Assembly: GCF_001625305.1 (NCBI RefSeq)
Contig: NW_017804342.1
Span: 1,720,049-1,784,048 of the forward strand
DNA length: 64,000 nt
Source: Branchiostoma belcheri
Taxonomy: Eukaryota > Chordata > Leptocardii > Amphioxiformes > Branchiostomatidae
Direction: 5' to 3'
The position numbers were made by a program, and so were the translations under genes. Below are positions 49,501-58,317 of this stretch, one piece after another (position 1 is the stretch's first letter; each line of letters begins with the position of its first letter). The notes beneath the pieces were generated by a model, which was not told the origin of the DNA, did no database searches, and saw only the letters and a program-made list of their open reading frames with translations.

Positions 49501-51459
49501 CTTAAAAAGGATTAACATCTTAATTAGTTTCTTAATAATCTTGACAGGTAAATTAATCGGTTTTGATCTGTCTGAAACATTTTGTTTCAAGTATTTTGCG
49601 CTTTATCTTGCAATAAGCTAATTTTTCATTCATACAACACCCGAAATTGCACGTGAAACCCGCACTAGATACTCTCACGGTCTTGACGATAATCTTTTTA
49701 AAAGGTCTCTAATACCTCATTACCCCTTGGTAAGCTAATACATAACCACCCTGTCAACTGACACATTACTCAAGTCTGCAAAAACATATAGGAGGGATTC
49801 ATCTCAATGTATCAGGTGTAATCTTTAATTAGAAATTGCTGGATAGGACCGGAACAGCTTTCAATCTGTCAACTACGTGTTCCTGAAAGTACTATTGGTT
49901 CCATTGTAAGATGCTACTCAGTAATCTGTCTTAGCGTCTCTACGTTTCTGATTGACGTTACGATAAATTTAGGATCGGGTCTTGTTAAGGAAGAAGACAG
50001 GCTATTACAAGGATGGATTGGAAAATGTAACGAGATGCTTTTACAGCCAATTTATTTTACGGGAAGCTGGTAACAATATGTAGATTTCCGAAGATTCTTG
50101 TTTCCAAGAAACCTATGGTAAGATCTAACGATAACATGGAGAGTAACTATACTAACATTCTAAAATTAAGTTGAATTCTACCAATTAGCAAATACAGTAA
50201 TTAAACATTTTCTATTTTGCAATTGCAAACTAGCAATAATAACAACGGCCTTTAGGAAAAAAGCCTTCTTTTTATAAGATAGGTATATCATTATATATGA
50301 CAATGGCATTGTTTACTTTAACGTTATGTTAAATAGTGTGAATGCTGAATGGCTAACGTACCTTAAATGTAGGTAATCATTATTAATTTGAACGTTATAA
50401 ATAGAAATAATGATGTTAGAATTAAAAGGAGAATTAATATTTTACTTTGCATTTAAATTTGTCTACATTAAGTCCAGCAACCGTGTCTTACGTTTGACTA
50501 GAATACGGAATAACATAATCATCTTAGGTCTTACTGCTATGCTGATTTTATCATCTAGCCAGCCATATGCAATGGAAAACCTTTCAAGCAACCTTAATTG
50601 AATACTTCACGTTATGTACATAGTAAAGTTCCTTAAGCAGGCTTGAAAGATATTGTGGCATTACGCAGTCACAGCGTAACCACCGTTACATCTAATACTT
50701 TAATGGCAGGTTATGGGCCAAACCGTATAGTCTGTAATTACTCACACACTTAAATTAAGGGTAAATAGGACTGGAGTACCAGCATAACGTTACTTTATTA
50801 CCGCAATATTGCTACTTGGTTAAACTGCAGCTGGTCCTAATTTACACACAGCTGCTTGGCAAGAGTAAGTCGTAGAAGCATTTCTTCTACTCATCATCGC
50901 CATTTTTATAATTGTAAGCAGTATGCCCCTGATGTGAATTTACCTACATCCCAATGTTCAAGGAGGCAGTGCGGTACATCCATTTGACTTAACATTAAGC
51001 AAAAAAAAAAAAAAAAAAGAAGAATAGTTCGGATGTGTGCATCGGAAAATTTGTGTCACTTGGTATCATAGTAATTAATACACATATGTATAAAGACCGA
51101 TGTATTTTAGTTTTCCACTTCTATTATGTGCTGCCGTATAAAATTTGAAAGAAAGCTAGGTGCCTCCGTGTGTATTTTTGCCGATGTCATAAAGTCTCGG
51201 TACAGACATTGAGGTTGTAGATATCAACATTATTTCAGGAGAACATTACTTCGAGCAATTATTCTTATGCAATTATTCTGCCACGTCCCTTTTAGAAAGA
51301 CAATAATTCAGCATACTTGAATTCAAGATTATAAATATAACATGTGGGAGTTCTTAAGTTGGGGTACTCACCAAAACCTCGATATTCTTCAGCATCGGTG
51401 CCGTATGTTAGGAAACTGGTTGCCCAAAGGAAGAAAATGGCAATTCCCCGCATGGTCAT
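40330..51459 (-). CDS. Ionotropic glutamate receptor C, signal peptide present, amino-terminal domain absent
   Basis: Eleven exons in transcript order: 51459-51372, 49026-48928, 48676-48618, 47770-47579, 47450-47266, 43516-43374, 42912-42685, 42589-42331, 41747-41593, 41071-41001, 40482-40330. The sum is 543 codons plus TAA with consistent phases. Residues 1-20 ([13 protein letters not shown]) form a signal peptide. About 50 unremarkable residues follow before the S1 lobe at L-R-V-A-V-F-Q (76-82). M1 is about 199-222; the pore loop ends R254-K255-G256; M3 with the gate motif is 268-294; S2 runs to about 460 and M4 is about 463-486. Both S2 cysteines and the ligand Arg (S-Q-R-E-D) are present. 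H373 replaces the acidic ligand contact. The introns between A/B exons 3/4, 6/7 and 8/9 are absent here, and new introns split M1 and M4. A zinc-finger gene sits inside its 3.7 kb M1 intron. Confidence 0.88.
40539..40571 (+). repeat. (TA)n microsatellite
   Basis: About 16 TA units, in the last intron of receptor C. Confidence 0.9.
41416..41532. repeat. Long-arm hairpin in receptor C intron
   Basis: Left arm 41416-41448 and right arm near 41494-41526 are reverse complements over about 33 bases with two mismatches (core 'aaatcggccaaatagaga'). The loop is about 45 bases. It lies between the M4-splitting exons and is probably a foldback MITE. Confidence 0.7.
43565..44700 (-). mobile_element. CR1-like LINE remnant in receptor C intron
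   Basis: On the minus strand 44680-44470 encodes a reverse-transcriptase thumb-like stretch ([22 protein letters not shown]). 43860-43775 encodes [13 protein letters not shown] then S-F-K-K-L-L-K, the usual LINE C-terminus, followed by a 3' end at about 43578 (tttatttatacaggg on plus). The middle is degenerate and carries the minisatellite at 43857. Inactive. Confidence 0.65.
43857..44198 (+). repeat. 28-base minisatellite, 12 units
   Basis: Twelve GC-rich units of the form agggctacgagtggggg plus caggatcaggg. Unit variants (acgag, accag, ccttcag) recur in a partly ordered pattern, suggesting duplication of multi-unit blocks. 28 is not a multiple of three, so open frames across it cycle through all frames and are not genes. 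It lies inside the LINE remnant in the M1 intron of receptor C. Confidence 0.9.
45239..46294 (+). CDS. C2H2 zinc-finger protein, 12 fingers, nested in a receptor C intron
   Basis: A single coding exon of 351 residues. An in-frame TAG at 45215-45217 fixes the ATG at 45239. Twelve intact C-x2-C-x12-H-x3-H fingers run from residue 9 to about 340, joined by TGEKPY-type linkers, with no KRAB, BTB or SCAN domain. Fingers mostly alternate between two types, [10 protein letters not shown] and [10 protein letters not shown], as expected from repeated duplication of a two-finger unit. Predicted base-contact residues (-1,2,3,6) for fingers 1-12 are RSVQ, RDTR, GSNM, QSSC, DSNK, KSGA, VSDK, HSSR, RCTL, QAER, DSHR and TSVR. 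It is likely a nuclear DNA-binding protein with unknown target. A pyrimidine tract and AG at 45100 suggest a 5' untranslated exon boundary. It is antisense to receptor C and lies wholly inside its M1 intron (43517-47265). Confidence 0.92.
   Translation: MNKAGKKRYMCGECGYRTDRKSVLSQHERIHTGERPYKCDQCDYSAAREDTLVRHLAGHTGEKPYKCDQCEFSTAGRSNIFMHMRTHTGEKPYKCDQCDYSAKQKSSLNCHMAKHTGKKPFMCEECGFRTADRSNLSKHMRTHTGEKPYKCDQCDYSAAKKSGLDAHLAKHTGKKPYMCGECSYSTAVRSDLLKHMRTHTGEKPYKCDQCDYSTAHNSSFYRHLAKHAGEKPYMCGECGYRTLRKCTLLLHMATHTGEKPYKCDQCDYCVVQKAELKRHLRKHTGEKPYMCGECGHRTADSSHMSRHMRTHAGGKPYKCDQCNYSSATRSVLSRHEKIHMKGATSTTVTLS
46579..46584 (+). terminator. Poly(A) signal of the zinc-finger gene
   Basis: AATAAA 285 bases after the zinc-finger stop codon, followed by a GT/T-rich stretch. 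Confidence 0.5.
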
Positions 51460-53176
51460 CTAGCTTAGAGTCTGTGCTACCGGGTAGTCCAAGTGAGTAA
51501 CGTGTAGATGTACATACCCAAAGGCATATCATGGGCAATAAAACCTCTGAGCCGACATTTAAGTAACTGCACTGCGTACTACGCCCAGACCTGCCTCAAT
51601 GGAACGGGGGCGAACACCTCGTTTATAACACTTTAATGCCACCGGCCATCTGAAGCCAGTCCTCTGTTTTGGTAGATTTATGTGACAAATAAGAAATAAC
51701 CTTTTTTTGGCTTTTGTATAAGTTTTCATATAACACATTTGTGTTTTAATTTTTAGCGATTATTTTTTTACACTTATCTCACAATCCCGGTAAAAATTCG
51801 TCACGTATATTTTGTATTTTATACCTTATCTTAATATTTCTCTAGTCTGGGCCCCATTAAAAACAATTTGTTAAAATTGAATTAGGCTACCCAGTCGTCT
51901 AATGATTCAATATGCTCAATGAAAATATAATTAATTGTTTGTTACCTATCTTATAACCGTTCTTCTTCCATATCGTTAATTGTTTATTGTCCAGACATGA
52001 GGGTTAGCCTTACAATATCCTCTACTGTATAATAGATCAGATAAAATCAAACAATGGCTTTCTATAGCCATCGCCGAGAAAATATGTAATAAATCATCTC
52101 AATGTCGGTAATTTCCTTTGAGGTTTTATCTTTTAGAATACATTTTTTTTTCATTATAGATTACATTTGGAAAGAAATGTCTATTTCCGTACATTCCATA
52201 CAAGTACGTGGTTATATTATTGTGATGTACTACTTGATCTACACCATTCTGCAATGCCAGGTGAATTTACCACCAGATGATTTATATTTTCCAATCTAGC
52301 ATTACTGTGCACCTGAGGCTAATGGTCCTTATGGATAGGTTTATGCCCAGATCCGTGAATGCGCACGCTGATGCGCTCCAAGATTTTGGCTCACATTCAC
52401 CTTACTCATCGGCAATGGCTTGGATTAAAAAAAAACACACAAAAAAAGCTAGAGGTCTACGACTTCGTACCTTTACCAAATAAAGTTAACTTTTATGGCT
52501 GACGAATTGTACACTTGTACTGATTATACACATAACTGTAGGGAATACATCAGTTGATCAATGACATATACTAGTATATTCTTCGCCTAATCACAAGAAA
52601 CAAGGGTATTCTAGTATTCCGTCTTTATGCAAATAACGTCCTGATTTTAATTAATTTTTATGATAATAATCTTAAGTTAATTTTAAAATGCCGATTTGAA
52701 GTTGACCTTCGTTTTCACAACCGCTACTTACCCACGAAATATTATGAAGATCCATTAACAGCTTTTCGAGTTATGCTGTTGACAAACATACAGACCCAGA
52801 CCACACCCACTCCACCATGTCTTTTCTGGGTAGGCCTTAATTCGGAGTCGAAGATGACTGTTAGAGTCTTTGTTTACCAGTGTGTCCTCATGTTGTATGA
52901 CACAACCGAAAACAAAACCTCCTTGTCGAAGGCAAAAGGTAATTTTCATGAAATGCAGCTGCTGTCGCAAACCGAATAAACGGGAAATGTGACCTCTGTC
53001 GACCCTATTAAGTTTGTAAAAGTACCTTTAGCGGGGTGGCCAGATGAAGTGCCTTTATCGTTCAATACGTCTTCGGTTTATAGCTCAGTTTGGCTTTTAA
53101 CCAAAGAGACGCAGGACAGACAAAGTAGCAAGGTGGATTGCGTCCACTTCAGGGTGTGTAGAAACGCTGGGCGTGT

Positions 53177-53250
53177 GGGCTCTTGTTACGTAACGGCAGA
53201 GTGCTCAACTCGGAACCAAGAGGTCCCGGGTTCGAGTCATAACATAATTC
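53177..53250 (+). mobile_element. tRNA-derived SINE head
   Basis: The tRNA-like head matches the SINE at 17249, including 'aacggcagagtgct', 'aactcggaac' and the B box GGTTCGAGTC. The body and tail are not recognisable, so it is truncated. Confidence 0.6.
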
Positions 53251-54097
53251 CGGCTATCTCCTGCGAATTCTTAAAATGAATTTTAAGTAGAACTTAAAAG
53301 TTCTAAGAACTTTATGCTTATTTTACCTGTTCTTAGGTGTCGTTAAAGTATCTTTCTCTGTGGGGTCTATATAAAAAAAATGACCTCCAAACTATTTCAA
53401 GTCATCAACCCTTCTACAACACAACTTTGCCATGATCGATCACATGAATAGTAAAAGAACGCAACCCACAGCCTTTCATCCAGACCTATTGATCCACGTT
53501 GAAGAAGATATTGAGCCTCTAATGTCCAGTTCTGAAGGCATAATTGGCTCTTTGTAATCGTTGAATGTGTTTCGTTGATCAATCTTTCAGCAGACCGCCT
53601 CTTATTCACCGCGTCATACAGACACTAGACTGGTCGAACCCAGAGGTTTCCCAGCTCATTTATCAAAATGAATCTTTCTCCTACGCTCGTTTCTCCTTCA
53701 CCACAGGGCTAGCAATGTCTTACACTGCATGATTGAGTTCAACCAGAGTCATTTGCTGGTACTCTAAGTCTGGTTGATTCAGTACTAGGTTAGAGCAAGG
53801 ACATTATAAAGTGTGTATAATGTCCTCGGTTCGAGCATGAAATGATTAGTAGCATAATTGAATTGGGCAGTGCATAATACACGACCGATCTTTGGAGTAA
53901 AAAAATAAAATAATCTTGCCATGTCAATACATCGTATATATGTTAGATTACTTTTCATGGAAACATGAAATTCTAGGGTTGCTTTACAATGTGAGATGTA
54001 AAAGAGCTCTATAAAGCCTTCAGTTCGTGCGGTTGGGCACCCTATGCTTTTACAGGACGGCAAAAAAGTAATTTTTCTGAGGTTTTCTCTCTCTCTC

Positions 54098-54373
54098 ACA
54101 CACACACACACAAACACACACCACACCACACACACACAGCAAATCACACACACATACATGTACGCACAAACACACACACACACACACCACACACACACAG
54201 CACATCACACACACACACACACATACATGTACACACAAACACATACACACAGCACATCACACACACACACACACCATGGACACACACACACAACACACAC
54301 ACCATGGACACCACACACACATATATGTACACACAAATACACAATTGCAAACACACACAAACACACACACAAC
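54098..54373 (+). repeat. Long imperfect (CA)n tract
   Basis: About 275 bases of CA repeats broken by CC, AAA and CATG steps, preceded by a short CT run. The alternating purine-pyrimidine composition could favour Z-DNA. It lies just beyond the 3' end of the ATP5MK gene. Long frames of THTHTH or VCVCVC are artefacts. Confidence 0.95.
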
Positions 54374-54407
54374 AAAATAACTACCTAAACAAACAATAAG
54401 AGGTAAA

Positions 54408-54607
54408 ACCACGGTTTACATTCCTTTAATGAATGAAGACTTCAAGTACATTTCACACTGTCAATGGAAAATGAATCAATCACATCTGCTGAAGCACATT
54501 TACATGGCTACTGATGGTGTCAACTTGGGAAAGCTTCTTCTTGGTTAGATGACACTTCAAAGCAGCAGTATGGTCTCTTGTGGAATAAGATGGCTACATC
54601 TGGATCT
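54408..54607 (-). other. Probable 3' untranslated exon of ATP5MK
   Basis: On the minus strand TTTTTTTCAG at 54608 is a good acceptor. The matching donor AAG|GTCAGT at 55004 lies 16 bases past the ATP5MK stop codon. An ATTAAA signal is at 54431-54426. The splice model is inferred. Confidence 0.4.
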
Positions 54608-55020
54608 GAAAAAAACAAACTGGCTTTAGGAAATGCAGTTTGATATGATTTCAAATCTAATACAGTGTCTATATATCAGAGACTATTACATGTATGGATA
54701 GTATACAGTTCCATAATGAAAATTAGTGTAATAAAACTAAGGGCTAATCATGTTGTGACTAGCGTACAGGATTCTTAAGTATGACATTTTTCCAACAAAA
54801 AGTCCTCAAATATATTTTTGAAGTAAGAAAATAAATCATGATCAAAACTGATCTGAAAATTTTTTTTTAATTCATTTTCTAAAAGTTAGTTTTCTAAATT
54901 TTTTTATATTAAAATATGTAAAAAGCAATTATTTAAACATCATGTATCGAACAGTTTTTATAAAAAAATTCTTGAAACATCTGAAATCTTGTATTCAAAC
55001 TGACCTTCTATTACATCTCC

Positions 55021-55704
55021 TTAGTTGGACACTGCCTTCTGCTTGGGTTTGCGCAGCTTGCTGATCAGGATCAGACCAAAAATGGTGCCGTATGTCGCTA
55101 ACACAAACTGGGAGGGTAAAGAAACAAAGTGAGAATAAAACAAGTGCAATAAAAATAGTCACTTGATACAATCTTCTCATACATACTTATAAGTTGGTGT
55201 AGGTAACTCGTTAATTTACATACACTACAGCCACAACTGTTTTATGATAATATCTGTACTATTTTCACATAGAGCTTTTGACCAGTCACTCTGGTCTTCC
55301 TCAGTTGACTGACCCAGTGAGACTTATCACATGGCTTCTCTGAAAGGGGCCAACATCGTTTACATAAGGTACCTTTGACCCAGTGTTGACGTCACACTTC
55401 AGAGAAGAAACGTTACTGCATCTACTGATTACTGAAGTCTCACTGGATCAGTCTATTGAGGAAGACCAGCGAAAGCTCTAGGTGAGAACAATTCTCTCTT
55501 TGTGTTGGAACAAAAGTTCTTTTATTATGTTACCACCAACACAAAATGACAGTCATGACAGAAGCTAGATGAGAAAACTGAAGAGAGCTGTTATGTGACT
55601 GTGAGTGATGTATGACTTACATTTCTCCTGCCAAATATAGTGTAGGAGTTGAAGTAGTGCTTCATGCCAGTAAACACTGGCTCTGGACCCCCGGCTCCTG
55701 CCAT
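55021..55704 (-). CDS. ATP5MK: ATP synthase membrane subunit K (DAPIT/USMG5)
   Basis: Two coding exons, 55704-55621 (28 codons) and 55107-55021 (28 codons plus TAA), with a phase 0 intron between them. The 56-residue protein reads M-A-G-A-G-G-P-E-P, then F-T-G-M-K-H-Y-F-N-S-Y-T then G-R-R-N-F-V-L-A-T-Y-G, followed by a single membrane segment (about residues 29-44) and a basic tail with K-L-R-K-P-K. Length, the F-T-G-x-K-x-Y-F-N-S-Y-T motif and L-A-T-Y-G-x-I match DAPIT. In mammals DAPIT is a small inner-membrane subunit of mitochondrial F1Fo ATP synthase that supports dimer/oligomer stability. The acceptor CAG at 55718 places 13 untranslated bases before the ATG, so a 5' non-coding exon lies upstream, probably at 56738-56810. 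Confidence 0.9.
55271..55480. repeat. Foldback MITE in the ATP5MK intron
   Basis: Arm 55271-55324 ('agagcttttgaccag', 'ggtcttcctcagttgactga', 'cagtgagact') is the imperfect reverse complement of 55436-55480. One arm of the same element occurs at 37172 in receptor B. No coding sequence. Confidence 0.75.
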
Positions 55705-56737
55705 CTTATTCACTGACCTGAAAAAAAAAAGAACAAAAAAAAAATGTTTATAATTTATAGCAAGGTTTCATATAGGGAATTCTAAAAATGTTGTGTTTCC
55801 TGTTTCAGTCCTGAAAGATTAGGGTTGGTAGTTAGGGAATAGGGATTACTAGTATCTTATTTTCTTTCTTTTGAACTTTGGTGTAATCTCGAGTGATCTA
55901 ACTTACAGTTCGACAACGTAACACTCGCATGAGGACACCTATATTTTAAATGACAATGTTGGAAGCTAATTGTACAATGTTTCATCACTCAAACCATCTG
56001 TATCTGTATAGCTAGTATAACTGCCCTTTGGCGTAACACACCAGCTTCACAGGCAGTGCCGGCACACAGCACGGTGGCGGCTACATTACACTGAACAACT
56101 TGTTATACCTACTACTAGTAGTAGTAGCCATTTTCTCTATATACTTGAGTCAATGTGAATACATTTTCCTTGATTTTCTGCAGTTTCATAATTAAACAGT
56201 GTATGGTTTAGCAGTGTATGGGTTGATGATCATTATCATTATGTACCATACTGAAGGTAGATACATAACAGTTTGTCAAAGAGTACAACCTGAGTTTTCT
56301 CACTGTAGCTATTATATCAATATTTCTATCACCAGCTTTTCTACTACTACATATCACTCTGGGAGCTGTAAAACTTATGACCTTCTGCAAAGGACGCGTT
56401 CACACCTTTTTGCTATGTGGTATTTTTGGAATTAAAAAAAAAAAACTGTCTCCACATTTACTGTACTGTGATAGCTGTAGGTTTATATTTTGCATAGCAA
56501 CACATAGTGTATGGCTCAAGTTGGTCGAATCTTGCTTTAATATGATGTGATTTACGATCGACTTACTAGTACTAGTAGTAGTTTGGCACGATTTTTTTAT
56601 TCGCCCCCCTCCCCCATACAACAAATTCGAGTTACGTTATATTTGTGAACCTAACAGAACACCAATTCACGATTCATTTAGCTATGCCATTTCTAGTCTA
56701 TGTTATACGCAATATATATCCAGCAAACTGGATGTAC

Positions 56738-56880
56738 CTGGTTTAAAATCGCCCGTAAAACGACCTGAAGTTGACGAACACCGGCGATTTCGGACACAGA
56801 AAAATGGAGGAAGGTCACCCGAATGCGGAAGATGTGACGAGCTCGGTGATTGGTCATAATCAACCGGCTTCGCCAATCAC
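56738..56880 (-). promoter_or_regulatory. Candidate promoter and 5' exon of ATP5MK
   Basis: On the minus strand a donor-bounded non-coding exon could end at 56738 (AAACCAG|GTACAT). Around 56815-56796 it reads CTTCCTCCATTTTTCTG, a pyrimidine-rich start-like stretch containing CCATTTT, which resembles a YY1 site. Two CCAAT boxes in opposite orientation lie just upstream, at 56849-56853 (minus) and 56873-56877 (plus). This arrangement is typical of housekeeping mitochondrial genes. It is an inference, with no transcript data. Confidence 0.35.
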
Positions 56881-57173
56881 AAACCTTGTGACAAAGCCCG
56901 TTTGAAAGGGGTGATGTAAGCAAAACACAGCAGGGGATTCGCCACTAGGCGATTCGCTAGACGATTCGCACCACCGCTCAGTTTAGCTCTGGTCATGGAG
57001 GGAGAATTCTACCTCCATGATCGGTTCTATATCTTTTATACCTCCATGGTTCAATCTCGACTGCATATCGAACTGCGAGGGAAAATGAAAAAGAACTTGA
57101 CTAGACGGTTTGAATTTGATCATTATGAATCACAACTTATTACGTGATCGCCCTAGCCTTTAGCCCCATTCCA

Positions 57174-57256
57174 GATCGAGCCCAATTGATTCGCTTCGAG
57201 TGATCCGGCTCGTTCTTGCTCGAAGCCGGATCAAAGCGAATCAATTCGGCTCGATC
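57174..57256. repeat. Near-perfect hairpin
   Basis: Left arm from 57174 (gatcgagcccaattgattcg) pairs with a right arm ending at 57256 (cgaatcaattcggctcgatc) over about 36 bases. There are a few mismatches, a small bulge and a loop of about 8-10 bases. Flanking 'ccattcc' (57166) and 'ggaatga' (57278) extend the symmetry, which suggests a palindromic MITE. A small-RNA precursor cannot be excluded. Confidence 0.75.
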
Positions 57257-57567
57257 AGGACAATTTTATCCTTGTGGGAATGAGACCTTTGTAGAGGAAG
57301 GCTGTAGAATTTTTTGTTATTCATTCACATAGAAAAAGGTACAATGTTGGTGCCGCACTCAAGTGGAAAGCACTTATGTTGACGGCACCACTGAAATAAA
57401 TACATATAATAAAGAAAAAACAAACGCAACTTTCAGACAGGTAAAACAGTGAATACAGGAAATTATTCACTGTAAAGGCTGTAGAATTTGCAATTGCATA
57501 TTCAAGGCTGTAGAATTTGCAATTGCATATTAAAAAAGAAGAAGAAGAAGATGTAACGTTATAGGCC

Positions 57568-57706
57568 AGGTGAGGAAGAAAGAGGGAGAGATAGAGGAGA
57601 TAATACACGGGAAGAGAGAGGGAAGGGGGAAGATAGAGAGGGGAAGGGAGAGAGGGAGGGCGGGAGAGAAAGAAGAGAGGGAGAAAGAGAGAGAGACTTC
57701 GGGTCA
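57568..57706 (+). repeat. Polypurine (GA-rich) tract
   Basis: Almost pure purine for about 130 bases (gagaggga units with TA interruptions). Could form triplex DNA; otherwise simple sequence. Confidence 0.85.
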
Positions 57707-57869
57707 GGTCTCATCATGATGCATATAGCAAACTCTTTTTTTTCTTCGGTACAACTTAGCTCAACTAAGAATGATATAAGGTAGGTCAAACTTTGAGGAA
57801 TGTTACATCTCAGATCAGATGTCACTTCCGACAGCATGCCATCAGGCTAGTTCAAAACCATGGTTCCTC

Positions 57870-57877
57870 TGACGTCA
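57870..57877. promoter_or_regulatory. Palindromic CRE-like site
   Basis: TGACGTCA, the full consensus for CREB/ATF binding, about 440 bases upstream of the ATG of the Thr-rich secreted protein gene. A single 8-base match is weak evidence of function. Confidence 0.25.
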
Positions 57878-58317
57878 TTTACAACATCGGATACGCCCAA
57901 AACGCTTCGCTAGACATGAGACGAATACAGTTAAAAATTAGCCATGAAACTTCACCCTCTACCCCCTTTGAAGCCCTGACTGCAGAAGATATTTACATGG
58001 CAATGACGTTAACTAAGTGCTGCATTAGAACACAGTCATGCGCGTCCTAGGAAAGATGGTTGTTGTAGCAACAAATGTACAAACAGAGAGAAAAAAGATC
58101 AACCAGTTTTACCCGGCGTAGACAGGATTGCGGCGTCGAACACGCAGACCTTTTAGCTTTGTTTGACTAGGATTTTCATTTCGTCATCAGTCATCATATA
58201 GTCTGCACGCGACGTGTGAGTTTGCTGGAGTGTAGAGTCAGTCGGGTTTTGGGTGTCACTTTTACCGCACTGCGGGACTTTGACGGGCACCACTTCTTGT
58301 ACAGCACACTTTGGAAG

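Larger units (their letters stand above)
51460..54400. other. Upstream region of receptor C, no gene seen
   Basis: It should contain the receptor C promoter, but I see no clear TATA box or clustered motif. A SINE head lies at 53177-53250 and a long CA tract begins at 54098. Open frames near 52.8-53.3 kb lack domain features or splice support. Confidence 0.45.

Noticed and set aside
54044-54388. Long THTHTH and VCVCVC frames
   Set aside because: Products of the CA repeat.
57793-58050. 85-codon plus-strand frame upstream of the secreted-protein gene
   Set aside because: No recognisable domain and no splice partner; more likely promoter or upstream DNA.
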